DNA of 64,000 nt, from assembly GCA_000828975.1 (NCBI GenBank), contig AP014683.1, forward strand, positions 1 through 64,000, given 5' to 3'. The position numbers and the translations under genes are program-made. Each line of letters starts with the position of its first letter. The first letter of the stretch is position 1. This document shows positions 9,217 through 17,644 of this stretch, piece by piece. This DNA is from Burkholderiales bacterium GJ-E10 (GTDB lineage Bacteria > Pseudomonadota > Gammaproteobacteria > Burkholderiales > Burkholderiaceae_F). The notes under the pieces were generated by a model. That model searched no databases. It saw only the letters and a list, made by a program, of their open reading frames with translations, and was not told the origin of the DNA.

Positions 9217-11183
9217 CGACCTCTCACGTAGTCTTCGAGGAAAGCGGCGAACTGAAGGCCGGTACGGTGCGCGCGGCGACCGACTCCTCGCTCCAGGTCG
9301 ACACGACCACCGGCAAGCGCGTGAAGGTCAAGGCAAATGCCGTGCTGCTGCGCTTCGACCGCCCGGCGGCGGACGAACTGCTGCGGTCCGCGCGCGCGGA
9401 AGCCGAAGGCATCGACGTCGATTTTCTCTGGGAGTGCGCGCCGCAGGAAGAGTTCGGCTTCGAGCGTCTCGCGCGGGACTATTACGGCCATGATCCGGCG
9501 GCGGTGGAAGCGGCGGCGGTCCTGATGCGCCTGCATGCCGCACCGATGTATTTCTATCGGAAGGGGCGCGGCGTCTTCCGGCCAGCGCCGCCCGAAACCC
9601 TGCGCGCGGCGCTGGCGGCGGTGGAGCGCCGACGCCAGCAGGAACTGCGACGGGAGCAGATGATCGAGCAGTTGCGCCGCGGGGAACTGCCCGAGGAAAT
9701 CGCCGCCTCGGCGATGAACCTTCTGTGCCGCCCGGACCGCAACGGCATCGAGTACAAGGCGCTCGAGGAGGCGGCCCACGTTCTGCAGATGAGCCCGCTG
9801 CGCCTGCTGCTGGCGCGCGGCGCCATCGCTTCGCCATACCAGTGGCATGTGCAGTCGTTCCTGGCGCGGACATTCCCCGGCGGCACGGGGTTCTCCGCCG
9901 ACCTGCCGGCGCCGTCGATGCGGTTCGAGGATCTTCCGCAATCGCCGGTGCCGGCGTTTTCGATCGACGACAGTTCCACCACCGAGATCGACGACGCGTT
10001 CTCGGTCCGGCGTACCGAGGCGGGGTGGCGCATCGGCATCCACATCGCCGCGCCCGCGCTGGAGATTGCGCGCGACCATCCGCTCGACGTGGTTGCGCGC
10101 GCCCGGATGTCCACGGTGTATGCCCCGGGGATGAAGATCACCATGCTGCCCGAGGCGTGGGTCGATGCATACTCTCTCGCGGAGGGTCGGACCGTGCCGG
10201 CGCTTTCGCTCTACCTCGACGTCGATCCCGAGACCTATGCGATCACGGCGGCGAACACGGTCGTCGATCGGATCACCGTGGCGGCCAATCTGCGCCACGA
10301 CCATCCGGAGCTGGCGTGGGACGAGGCGCAGGTGGCCGCGGGGGATGTGCCGGGGCCTTTCGGCGCCGATCTGGCGCTGCTGTGGCAACTCGCCAGCCGC
10401 TTGAAGGCCGGACGGGAGGCGGTCCGCGGCCGGCCGGAGCCGAAAGGGCGCGAGGAGGTATCGATCCAGCTCGATGGCGAGGGCGAGGCCGCGCGCGTGC
10501 GCTTGCAGACCCGGCGCCGGGATGCGCCGCTGGATCGGATCGTTGCCGAACTGATGATCGTCGCCAATTCGCAATGGGGCGCTTGGCTGGAGCAGCTTCG
10601 TTGGGTCGGGGTATACCGTTCGCAGTCGCTGGGCCGCGTGCGGATGTCCACGAGCCCGGCGCCCCACGAAGGGCTCGGCGTGGCGCGGTACGCGTGGTGT
10701 ACGTCGCCGCTGCGGCGCTATGTCGACATGCTCAACCAGCGGCAGCTGGTCGCTGCAGCCCTCGGGCGTGCGGCGCCCTATGGGCGCGGCGATTCCGATC
10801 TGTTTTCCGCCGTGTCCGCGTTCGATGCCGCGTATGGCGCATACGCAGATTTCCAGGAGCGGATGGAGCGCTACTGGAGCCTGCGCTGGTTGCAGCAGGA
10901 AGGCGTCCATCGCATCGAAGCCCGCGTGGCGCGCGAAGAGGTGCTGCGGGTGCAGGGGCTGCCGCTCACGCTGAAGCTCGCCGCGGCGGCCCAGTACGGG
11001 CGCGGGCAGCGCCTGGCGCTCGAGGTCGGGGCGATCGACTTCGTCGAACTGGTGCCCGAGCTGCGGGTCGTGCAGGTGCTGGCGGAAGAGCCGGCACAAG
11101 CCGCTGCCGAGGAAGAGGAGGTCGTCGAAGAGGAAGTCGTCGAGGCGCAGCGCGTTCCGCCCGCGGCGGACGCGCCGTCGTAG
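9213..11183 (+). CDS. rnb: RNase II/RNase R-family exoribonuclease (RNB domain)
   Basis: 656 residues from GTG 9213, which overlaps the mpl stop as GTGA. The frame is open further upstream inside mpl, but protein similarity starts here. Hydrolytic 3'-5' exoribonuclease. The RNB catalytic centre lies at about 249-263 (SIDDSSTTEIDDAFSV) with the metal-binding Asp cluster. MSTSPAPHEGLG and SPLRRYVDMLNQRQL mark the later part of the RNB domain. The tail after about residue 620 is Glu/Val-rich and low complexity. The mpl-rnb pairing suggests translational coupling. Confidence 0.9.
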   Translation: MTTSHVVFEESGELKAGTVRAATDSSLQVDTTTGKRVKVKANAVLLRFDRPAADELLRSARAEAEGIDVDFLWECAPQEEFGFERLARDYYGHDPAAVEAAAVLMRLHAAPMYFYRKGRGVFRPAPPETLRAALAAVERRRQQELRREQMIEQLRRGELPEEIAASAMNLLCRPDRNGIEYKALEEAAHVLQMSPLRLLLARGAIASPYQWHVQSFLARTFPGGTGFSADLPAPSMRFEDLPQSPVPAFSIDDSSTTEIDDAFSVRRTEAGWRIGIHIAAPALEIARDHPLDVVARARMSTVYAPGMKITMLPEAWVDAYSLAEGRTVPALSLYLDVDPETYAITAANTVVDRITVAANLRHDHPELAWDEAQVAAGDVPGPFGADLALLWQLASRLKAGREAVRGRPEPKGREEVSIQLDGEGEAARVRLQTRRRDAPLDRIVAELMIVANSQWGAWLEQLRWVGVYRSQSLGRVRMSTSPAPHEGLGVARYAWCTSPLRRYVDMLNQRQLVAAALGRAAPYGRGDSDLFSAVSAFDAAYGAYADFQERMERYWSLRWLQQEGVHRIEARVAREEVLRVQGLPLTLKLAAAAQYGRGQRLALEVGAIDFVELVPELRVVQVLAEEPAQAAAEEEEVVEEEVVEAQRVPPAADAPS

Positions 11184-11256
11184 GCGGCGGTTGCTTCGTT
11201 CGGTCGCGGGCGACCACCCCGTCCGCGTGCTCCGCCGTGCCCACTACAATCGCTGC

Positions 11257-12159
11257 GTGCTGACTCTTCCCCGCATCGAAAACCGCGTGCTGCTGGCCGC
11301 CCTGACGATCTCCGTCGGCGTGCATCTGGTCGTGCTCGCGGTGCGCTTCGTCAAGCCCGAACTGCTGCGCCACCCCGTGGCGATGCCGCCGCTGGAGGTC
11401 GTGCTGGTCAACGCGCGCAGCCAGCGCCGGCCCGAGCATGCGCAGGTGCTGGCGCAGGTCGACCTGAACGGCGGCGGCACCAATGCCCGCGGTCGGCGGA
11501 CGTCGCCGCTGCCGGCGTCCGCCGACAATTCCGAGGGCGATGCCCTGCAGGCGGCCCGGCAGACGATCGCCCGCCTCGAGGCCGAGCAGCGCGCGCTGCT
11601 CGCCACATACAAGAAGAACGAACGTCGCGCCCTGGTGCGCCTGCATCGGGCCGCGCGCCACCACGCGCCGGCGGCGCGCCGGACCCAGACCCGGTTGGCG
11701 CGCATGGAGGCGGCGATCGACAAGGAGATCTCCGATTACCAGGCGAGACCGCGGGTGCATTATCTGATGCCGAGCACGCGCGGGTCTCCGGACGCGCTGT
11801 ACTTCGCGCAGTGGCGGGCGCGGGTGGAAAAGGTCGGCAACGCCCATTACCCTGCTGCCGCACGCGGCAAAATCTACGGTACCCTGCAAATGACGGTGAT
11901 CATCGATCGCAGCGGACGACTGCTCGATGCGGTGATCGACCGGTCGTCCGGTTCGCCGGTCCTGGACAATGCAGCGAGGCGTATCGTTATGCTGGCGGCG
12001 CCGTTCCCGCCCCTGCCTCCCGGCATTGCCCGGAACGCGGACCGACTGGAGATTACGCGGAGCTGGATTTTTACCCATGATCAATTGCAAACCCAAACCC
12101 CGCGCGAAAATTCCGCAGCCGCACTGCAAGTGGGTGGTGCCGGTGGAATGCGCCATTGA
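11257..12159 (+). CDS. tonB: TonB-family energy transducer
   Basis: About 300 residues. One N-terminal transmembrane segment (about 10-30), a long coiled or low-complexity periplasmic region (AARQTIARLEAEQRAL and following, about 85-150), and a C-terminal TonB-like domain with YPAAARGKIYGTLQMTV and AARRIVMLAAPFPPLP. It would couple proton motive force from ExbB/ExbD to outer-membrane receptors; none of these partners are in the window. GTG 11257 gives a start 6 nt after a TACAAT hexamer, implying a leaderless mRNA; a TTG at 11191 is an alternative. It lies 3 nt upstream of aroE. Confidence 0.8.
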   Translation: MLTLPRIENRVLLAALTISVGVHLVVLAVRFVKPELLRHPVAMPPLEVVLVNARSQRRPEHAQVLAQVDLNGGGTNARGRRTSPLPASADNSEGDALQAARQTIARLEAEQRALLATYKKNERRALVRLHRAARHHAPAARRTQTRLARMEAAIDKEISDYQARPRVHYLMPSTRGSPDALYFAQWRARVEKVGNAHYPAAARGKIYGTLQMTVIIDRSGRLLDAVIDRSSGSPVLDNAARRIVMLAAPFPPLPPGIARNADRLEITRSWIFTHDQLQTQTPRENSAAALQVGGAGGMRH

Positions 12160-12162
12160 GCC

Positions 12163-12987
12163 ATGAACATCGAAGATCGCTATGCCGTCGTCGGCAACCC
12201 GGTTGTGCACAGCCGCTCGCCGGAAATCCATCGTTTGTTCGCGGAGCAGACGGGCCAGCATATGCGCTACGAGCGGATCGAGGCCCCGATGGACCGCTTC
12301 GAGGAAATCGCGCTGGGCTTGCGCGATCAGGGCTACCGCGGCCTGAACGTGACCATTCCGTTCAAGCTCGATGCCGCCAAGCTGGCCGACGATCTGAGCG
12401 CGCGGGCGCGGTTGGCGGGGGCGGTGAACACGCTGAAGTTTGACGACGACCGGATCTTGGGCGACAACACCGACGGCATCGGTTTCGTGCGGGATGTGCG
12501 GGAGCGCCTCGGCTTTTCGATTGCGGGCGCGGAGATCCTGATTCTCGGTGCCGGCGGCGGCGTGCGCGGACTGGTTGCCTCCCTGCTCGAAGAACGCCCG
12601 AAAGGGATTTCCGTGGCCAACCGCACGCACGGACGGGCACAGGAACTGGCGGAGGAGTTCGGCATCGAGGCCATCCACTACGACGAAGCGCCGGCGGAAC
12701 ATTTCGATCTGATCGTCAACGGGACGTCCACCAGCCTGAACCACGAGGCCCCGCCGATCGATCCCGAGACCTTCGACGACTGCACGCTTGCCTACGACCT
12801 CGTCTACGCCGCGGCGCCGACGCCGTTCCTGGAACTGGCCCGCTCCGGCGGGGCGCGGCAGGTGAGCGACGGACTCGGCATGCTGATCGAACAGGCGGCG
12901 GAGTCGTTTGCAATCTGGCGCGGCGTGCGGCCGCGCACGGAAAGCGTGTATCGCGAGATCCGCAAGCAACTCGATCGCGGGGCCTGA
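12163..12987 (+). CDS. aroE: Shikimate dehydrogenase (NADP+)
   Basis: 274 residues, full length. It reduces 3-dehydroshikimate to shikimate. The substrate-side motifs are SRSPEIH (about 17-23) and NVTIPFK with the catalytic Lys (about 62-68). The NADP-binding loop is GAGGGVRG (about 127-134), and NGTSTSL and DLVYAAAPTPFL follow. ATG start 3 nt after the TonB-like gene stop. With aroQ near the other end of this region, two shikimate enzymes are within 7 kb. Confidence 0.95.
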   Translation: MNIEDRYAVVGNPVVHSRSPEIHRLFAEQTGQHMRYERIEAPMDRFEEIALGLRDQGYRGLNVTIPFKLDAAKLADDLSARARLAGAVNTLKFDDDRILGDNTDGIGFVRDVRERLGFSIAGAEILILGAGGGVRGLVASLLEERPKGISVANRTHGRAQELAEEFGIEAIHYDEAPAEHFDLIVNGTSTSLNHEAPPIDPETFDDCTLAYDLVYAAAPTPFLELARSGGARQVSDGLGMLIEQAAESFAIWRGVRPRTESVYREIRKQLDRGA

Positions 12988-13160
12988 GCGCCCTCGCGCC
13001 GGCGCGCGTGCCGCGCCGGGTTCTCCCGCGGCCCCCGCCGCCGGCGTGGCGGGCCAAAGACTGTATACGGAAATCCTGAACGGAAGGAAAGGCCCGCCTT
13101 CCTACAATTCGGACTTTGCGGTCCGGGTTTCGGGCCGAATCGCTGCAGGAGTTTTCCTCG

Positions 13161-13748
13161 ATGGCAACCAATCCCTCCTCCTCCGTGTCCGCGCCGGCCC
13201 CGACGGAGCGGTACTCCGGCGTCGCAATCCACCTGCACTGGCTGATGGCGGCGGTGCTGCTGGTGGTGTTCCTGGTCGGCGTGTTCATGGGCGATCTGAA
13301 GATCTCCCCGACCCGGGTGCGCGTGTTCAACTGGCACAAGTGGATCGGAATCGTCGTGCTGGCATTGGCATCGATCCGCCTGCTCTGGCGCGCGACGCAC
13401 CGCGCGCCCGCGTTGCCGGCATCGATCGCGGACTGGCAGCGCAAGGTGACGGGCGCAACCCATGGTTTGCTGTACGCGCTGTTCTTCATCGTCCCGCTGC
13501 TGGGCTGGGCGATGAGTTCGGCAAAGGGGTTTCCGGTCGTGCTGTTCGGCAAGATTCCGCTGCCCGACTTCGTGCCGGTCGACAAGGCGTTGGGGAAGAC
13601 CCTGGAAGATGTCCACGCATTTTTTGCCTACACGCTGGCGAGCCTGGCCGGCCTGCACATCGTGGCGGCGCTGCACCACCGGTTCATGCTGCGTGATGGA
13701 ATCATGGAGCGCATGCTGCCGGCGCACGGGCGCCGCCGGGGTTCGTGA
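13161..13748 (+). CDS. Cytochrome b561-type di-haem membrane protein
   Basis: 195 residues with four hydrophobic segments and conserved His in the membrane helices (IHLHWLM, NWHKWIG, THGLLYA, LHIVAALHHRF), as in prokaryotic cytochrome b561. It is expected to move electrons between quinol and periplasmic partners. ATG 13161 has AGGAG 9 nt upstream. Its stop overlaps the next start (TGATG), pairing it with a YceI protein. b561-YceI pairs are a known arrangement, consistent with isoprenoid quinone binding by YceI, so they likely work together. Confidence 0.9.
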   Translation: MATNPSSSVSAPAPTERYSGVAIHLHWLMAAVLLVVFLVGVFMGDLKISPTRVRVFNWHKWIGIVVLALASIRLLWRATHRAPALPASIADWQRKVTGATHGLLYALFFIVPLLGWAMSSAKGFPVVLFGKIPLPDFVPVDKALGKTLEDVHAFFAYTLASLAGLHIVAALHHRFMLRDGIMERMLPAHGRRRGS

Positions 13749-14371
13749 TGTTGCGGCGGCGGGCGCTTGCGGCCCTGCTCTGCGCGGGCTGCTGCGCGGC
13801 GGCGAATCCGGCGGCAGTCGCCGCCGCGGAAGCCGGTGCGGCACCCGATGCTGCGCCGGTGCGGCTCATTCCCGGGGAAAGTGCGATCGGCTTCGTATCC
13901 CATGAAATGGGCGTTCCGGTGCACGGGTCGTTCCGGCGCTTCACCGCCGAGATCCATATCGATGCCGGGCACCCCGGCGACAGCCGGTTCGCAGTCGCGG
14001 TGGACCTGGCCAGCGTGCAGTTGCCGACCGATGACGGCACGACCGAGGCGGCGAAACCGGACTGGCTCGACACTGCGCAGCACCCGGTTGCCCGTTTCAC
14101 GTCCACCGCGGTCCGCGCCGAGGGCAACGGACACTACGCCATCGATGGCCGCCTGACGATCAAGGGGGCGGTGCGGACGGTGACCGTGCCGGTGACCTTG
14201 ACGCAGACGGGCGGCGGAGCGGACCGCGTCACCATGGCCTCGGGTGATCTCACGATCCAGCGGCTCGACTACGGCATCGGCATCGGCGACTGGGCGGACA
14301 CGTCCGTCGTGGCGAATCCGGTCGAGATCGATTTCCGGCTGGCGTTGAAAGGGGTCGCGGCGGTTCGGTGA
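13748..14371 (+). CDS. YceI-family periplasmic lipid-binding protein
   Basis: About 207 residues. A signal peptide (MLRRRALAALLCAGCCAAANPAAVAAA region, cleaved about residue 25-28) is followed by a YceI beta-barrel domain. Family landmarks include AIGFVSHEMGVPVHGSF, FTSTAVRA, IDGRLTIKGAVRTV and IGDWADTSVVANPVEI near the C-terminus. YceI proteins bind polyprenyl chains in the periplasm. ATG 13748 shares one base with the b561 stop; a GTG one codon upstream is an alternative. Confidence 0.9.
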   Translation: MLRRRALAALLCAGCCAAANPAAVAAAEAGAAPDAAPVRLIPGESAIGFVSHEMGVPVHGSFRRFTAEIHIDAGHPGDSRFAVAVDLASVQLPTDDGTTEAAKPDWLDTAQHPVARFTSTAVRAEGNGHYAIDGRLTIKGAVRTVTVPVTLTQTGGGADRVTMASGDLTIQRLDYGIGIGDWADTSVVANPVEIDFRLALKGVAAVR

Positions 14372-14437
14372 TCGTTCGCGCGGTGTGCCGCGGTTCGTCC
14401 GGCTGGGTATGCGCCGCTCCCGCGGCGTTGGGCTTCG

Positions 14438-14656
14438 TTATCGCTCCCGTCGCCCCGGATATTCTTCCTCGATGTTGTCCCGGTAATAGCTCGCCGGCGC
14501 TGAACTGGAAAGAAAGCGCCGGGCGATCTCCTCGCCGACGTTCCGGTGCCGGATGATCGCGCCGGAGTCGAATTCGACCTCGAGTTCCCGGCTCGCGCGG
14601 TCATAGCCGGCGGAGCGGATGCCGCCGCGACGGATCTGCCGGCGTTCCATCGTCAT
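14438..14656 (-). CDS. Small KTSC-domain protein
   Basis: 72 residues. Pattern GYD...[34 protein letters not shown] matches the KTSC fold, a short domain of unknown function often linked to Lys-tRNA synthetase-like or repair proteins. ATG 14656 overlaps the ubiD stop as ATGA, so its translation is probably coupled to ubiD. The role is unknown. Confidence 0.7.
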   Translation of the reverse strand: MTMERRQIRRGGIRSAGYDRASRELEVEFDSGAIIRHRNVGEEIARRFLSSSAPASYYRDNIEEEYPGRRER

Positions 14657-16173
14657 CGCTTTCCCAATCCCAGGCGGTCCCACAGCGCATCGACGCGCTG
14701 CCGGACGTCTTCCCGCATTTCGATTTTGCGGCCCCAGGGCCGGGCGGTCTCGCCGGGCATCTTGTTGGTGGCATCAAGCCCCATCTTGCCGCCAAGCCCC
14801 GAAACCGGGCTGGCGAAGTCGAGGTAGTCGATCGGCGTGTTGTCGATCAGCAGGGTGTCGCGCACCGGATCGGCTCGGGTCGTGATGGCCCAGATGACGT
14901 CCGTCCAGTTGCGCGCGTCGATGTCGTCGTCGACGACGATGACGAACTTGGTGTACATGAACTGGCGCAGGAAGCCCCACACGCCGAACATCACGCGCCG
15001 TGCGTGGCCGGGGTATTGCTTTCGGATCGATACGATGGCCATGCGGTAGCTGCAGCCCTCGGGCGGCAGGTAGAAGTCGACGATCTCCGGATAGCTGCGC
15101 TGGAGGATGGGGACGAACACCTCGTTGAATGCCGCCCCCAGGATGGCCGGTTCGTCGGGCGGGCGTCCGGTGTGGGTCGAGAGGTACAACGGATTGCGCC
15201 GCATGGTGATGCGCTGCACCGTGAATACGGGAAATCGCTCGGTTTCGTTGTAATAGCCGGTGTGGTCGCCGAACGGCCCCTCCACCGCGGTTTCGAACCC
15301 GCGGTTGTCGGCGCTGATCCCGCCGTCGGCGTTGGCGGGGTCGGGCAGGATGTGGCCTTCGAGGACGATCTCCGCGCGCGCCGGGACGTCCAGCGGCACG
15401 CCCAGGGCGGGTGCGATGTCCGTGCGCGCGCCGCGCAGCAGGCCGGCGAACTGATATTCGGAAAGGGTGTCGGGAACCGGGGTGACGGCGCCGAGGATGG
15501 TGGCGGGGTCGGCGCCCAGGGCAACGGCGATCGGGAATGGCTCGGTGCCGTGCGCGAGCCGATGGTCGCGGAAATCCAGCGCACCGCCCCGGTGCGAGAG
15601 CCAGCGCATGATGAGCTTGTTGCGGCCGATGCGTTGCTGACGGTAGATGCCGAGGTTCTGCCGCTTCTTGTGCGGCCCCCGGGTGATCGTCATCCCCCAG
15701 GTGATGAGCGGGCCGGCGTCGTCGGGCCAGCAGGTCTGGATCGGGAGCCGGGCGAGGTCGACGTCGGCGCCTTCCCAGACGACCTCCTGGCAGGCCGGGC
15801 TGCGCACACGGTGCGGCGCCATGTCCCAGAGGGCCGATTTCAGCATGGAGACCTTCGAGATGGCGTCGCGCAGGCCTTGCGGCGCTTCCGGCTCCTTGAG
15901 CGTCGCCAGCAGTTCGCCGATGTGGCGCAGTTCGCCGATCCCGTCGACGCCCATGGCTCGGGCGACGCGCGCGGTGGTGCCGAAGAGGTTGGCGACGACC
16001 GGCATGGCGGCGCCGGCCGGACGCTCGAAAATCACCGCCGGTCCTTGCGATTCGAGGAGGCGCTGACAGATTTCGGTGATCTCGAGGGCCGGCGATATCT
16101 CCTCTTTGATTCGAATAAGATCGCCGATCTTCTCCAATTTTGCAAGAAAATCACGAAGGTCGGAGTATTGCAT
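14653..16173 (-). CDS. ubiD: UbiD 4-hydroxy-3-polyprenylbenzoate decarboxylase
   Basis: About 506 residues from ATG 16173 ([10 protein letters not shown]), preferred over an upstream start at 16206 because family members begin here. It decarboxylates the polyprenylated 4-hydroxybenzoate intermediate in ubiquinone synthesis, using prenylated FMN made by UbiX (not in the window). Landmarks include [16 protein letters not shown], the Glu-rich [17 protein letters not shown] region and [16 protein letters not shown] near the C-terminus. It is followed by the overlapping KTSC gene. Confidence 0.95.
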   Translation of the reverse strand: MQYSDLRDFLAKLEKIGDLIRIKEEISPALEITEICQRLLESQGPAVIFERPAGAAMPVVANLFGTTARVARAMGVDGIGELRHIGELLATLKEPEAPQGLRDAISKVSMLKSALWDMAPHRVRSPACQEVVWEGADVDLARLPIQTCWPDDAGPLITWGMTITRGPHKKRQNLGIYRQQRIGRNKLIMRWLSHRGGALDFRDHRLAHGTEPFPIAVALGADPATILGAVTPVPDTLSEYQFAGLLRGARTDIAPALGVPLDVPARAEIVLEGHILPDPANADGGISADNRGFETAVEGPFGDHTGYYNETERFPVFTVQRITMRRNPLYLSTHTGRPPDEPAILGAAFNEVFVPILQRSYPEIVDFYLPPEGCSYRMAIVSIRKQYPGHARRVMFGVWGFLRQFMYTKFVIVVDDDIDARNWTDVIWAITTRADPVRDTLLIDNTPIDYLDFASPVSGLGGKMGLDATNKMPGETARPWGRKIEMREDVRQRVDALWDRLGLGKR

Positions 16174-16276
16174 CGCGTTCTGGGCCTCGGAAGATCGTCC
16201 TCGCACCGTGCGGGGCGGAGGCCCAATCCTAACGGCTTGACGCGATCGTCGGCGCCGCGGATCTCCATCTTCGGTA

Positions 16277-16304
16277 TTGACGCAAACGCGTTATGCCATA
16301 CAAT
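16277..16304 (+). promoter_or_regulatory. Sigma-70-type promoter for the transglycosylase leader
   Basis: TTGACG (16277-16282), 16 nt, then TACAAT (16299-16304). It is among the best sigma-70 matches in the window. Transcription would start near 16311, leaving an untranslated leader of about 280 nt before the transglycosylase ATG. Confidence 0.7.
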
Positions 16305-16310
16305 CCGGTC

Positions 16311-16590
16311 CATTCAAGTTTTTTCGTTGGGCGGCGGACGGCAGATCCGCCCCCGGGGCGTTGAGGGGCGCGTCCCGGCAGCGAAGAAACAAGGCACCCG
16401 ACATCGTTGTCGGGGTTCCGCCTGAGTTGTTACCGGACGCGGCGCAGGAAGCGCGGTCCGGTTCCGCGGTCGGCCCGCGATCTTGATCTTGTGTCGGGCC
16501 GCGATGGGTATCGAATGGAGCGTTGCTTCAGCCTGTGTCGACCGGTGGTCGGAGGCAAGGGGGCGCGCATTTTCGAGAGAGAGGTTGATC
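16311..16590 (+). ncRNA. Hairpin-rich 5' leader or independent small RNA
   Basis: No coding signal is seen in this 280-nt stretch. It holds three consecutive strong stems. The first is CCCGACA/TGTCGGG (16397-16414) with a TCGT loop. The second is ACCGGAC plus GCGC paired with GCGC plus GTCCGGT (16432-16462). The third is CGGCCCG/CGGGCCG (16471-16501). A good promoter lies just upstream and no T-run follows the stems, so a long regulatory leader of the transglycosylase gene is the simplest reading. It does not match a riboswitch class I can name. Confidence 0.45.
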
Positions 16591-17412
16591 ATGCTGGAAA
16601 CCAGCCTTGCCGAGGAAGTTGCGTTCCCCGAGGCGCTCCCGCGTCCCCAGGGGAAAGCGGGGATCCCGACGGCCAAGTCGGCGTTGGTGCGCAAATCGCT
16701 TGCCATGGTGTTGCAGGGGACGGGGTTGCTGTCCGTTGCCGCGCTGACGATCCTGTTCATCCTGTTTGCGGTGCCGGCGCTGCGCAGTGCGGTCGCGCCG
16801 GTGGTCGCGCAAGCCGCGGCGCCCGTGGTGGCGAAACTCGAGGGCGAGGCGCACGCCGCGGAACCGGTTGCGCCGCCGGCGGCATCGGCGAGCCTGAAGA
16901 TCGGCGAGCCGGTTTCCCTGGCGACGGCCGACGAGCGTGTCGCGCAATACCTGGCGCGGCGCTATCACATCGCCGACGGGGCGGTGCGGGTGCTGGTCGC
17001 CGCGGCGCGGTCGGCGGGGCTGCGGCATCAGGTCGATCCGCTGCTGATCCTGTCGGTGATGGCGGTGGAGTCCAGTCTGAACCCGTACGCGCAGAGCGCG
17101 GTCGGCGCCACCGGGCTCATGCAGGTCATGCCGGGCGCGCACCTGGCCGAGTTCCCTTCGCAAAACGCCCGCCGCGCCGCGCTCGACCCGATCCAGAACG
17201 TGCGGGCGGGAACGGCGATCCTCGCCGATTACATCCGTCGTGGCGGCTCGGTGCAGCGTGGCCTGCAGCTGTATGTCGGGGCGGGGAACCTGCCTGACGA
17301 TGGCGGGTATGCGAGCCACGTTCTGGCCGAGATGGCGCGATTGAAGCTTGCCGCGCAGGGGCGGATCGGCGCGGCCTTGAGCGAGGCGCAGCACGCCGAT
17401 CGGGGCGCTTGA
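16591..17412 (+). CDS. Membrane-anchored lytic transglycosylase (SLT fold)
   Basis: 273 residues. An N-terminal transmembrane segment at about 45-70 anchors a periplasmic SLT domain. The catalytic Glu is in VESSLNPYAQS (about 155-165), followed by GATGLMQVMP, the signature of family 1 lytic transglycosylases. It cleaves peptidoglycan glycan strands to anhydromuropeptides. Start ATG 16591 with AGAGAGG upstream; an open frame reaches 16483 but lacks family similarity. The gene is set between two RNA candidates, with its promoter about 290 bp upstream. Confidence 0.85.
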   Translation: MLETSLAEEVAFPEALPRPQGKAGIPTAKSALVRKSLAMVLQGTGLLSVAALTILFILFAVPALRSAVAPVVAQAAAPVVAKLEGEAHAAEPVAPPAASASLKIGEPVSLATADERVAQYLARRYHIADGAVRVLVAAARSAGLRHQVDPLLILSVMAVESSLNPYAQSAVGATGLMQVMPGAHLAEFPSQNARRAALDPIQNVRAGTAILADYIRRGGSVQRGLQLYVGAGNLPDDGGYASHVLAEMARLKLAAQGRIGAALSEAQHADRGA

Positions 17413-17442
17413 GGGCGTTGCGGGCAGGCTGCCGGGCAGGAC

Positions 17443-17475
17443 AAAAAAAAGAGCCCGTCCATCAAGCGGGGGCCC
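17443..17475 (-). terminator. Terminator of the minus-strand small RNA
   Basis: Read on the minus strand, a CCCG/CGGG stem with a 9-nt loop is followed by CTC and eight T residues (17443-17450). The stem is short but the U-tract is strong. No protein gene on the minus strand would need it. Confidence 0.6.
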
Positions 17476-17552
17476 GGATTCGGTTGAGGAGGGAGGAGAG
17501 GTACCGAGACGGGGGCCGCGAGCTCATGCTGCAGGACAGGCTCACACGAAAC
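17443..17552 (-). ncRNA. Candidate small RNA with an anti-Shine-Dalgarno loop
   Basis: A minus-strand unit with its own promoter (17559-17588) and a terminator with eight U residues (17443-17450), predicted at about 105-110 nt. An outer stem GGCCC/GGGCC (17513-17517 with 17471-17475) encloses an inner stem UCGGU/ACCGA (17503-17507 with 17480-17484). The inner stem displays an 18-nt loop that in RNA reads ACCUCUCCUCCCUCCUCA (17485-17502), complementary to Shine-Dalgarno sequences. No open frame of interest is seen. It lies between the transglycosylase (convergent) and maeB (divergent). It resembles, by analogy only, sRNAs that present CU-rich loops to mRNA ribosome-binding sites. Confidence 0.65.
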
Positions 17553-17558
17553 GCCTTT

Positions 17559-17588
17559 ACTATATCGTCCAGCCTTCGTCCAAGTCAA
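17559..17588 (-). promoter_or_regulatory. Sigma-70-type promoter of the small RNA
   Basis: On the minus strand TTGACT (17583-17588), 18 nt, then TATAGT (17559-17564). It is a near-consensus promoter with no downstream protein gene. It lies about 57 bp from the divergent maeB start, in a region with repeated CGTCCA and a GTCC-T-GGAC inverted repeat at about 17595-17603. Confidence 0.7.
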
Positions 17589-17644
17589 CTTTTTGTCCTG
17601 GACGGAAGTGCTTCAAATTACATCGGGTTTGCGCCCCATTTTTC

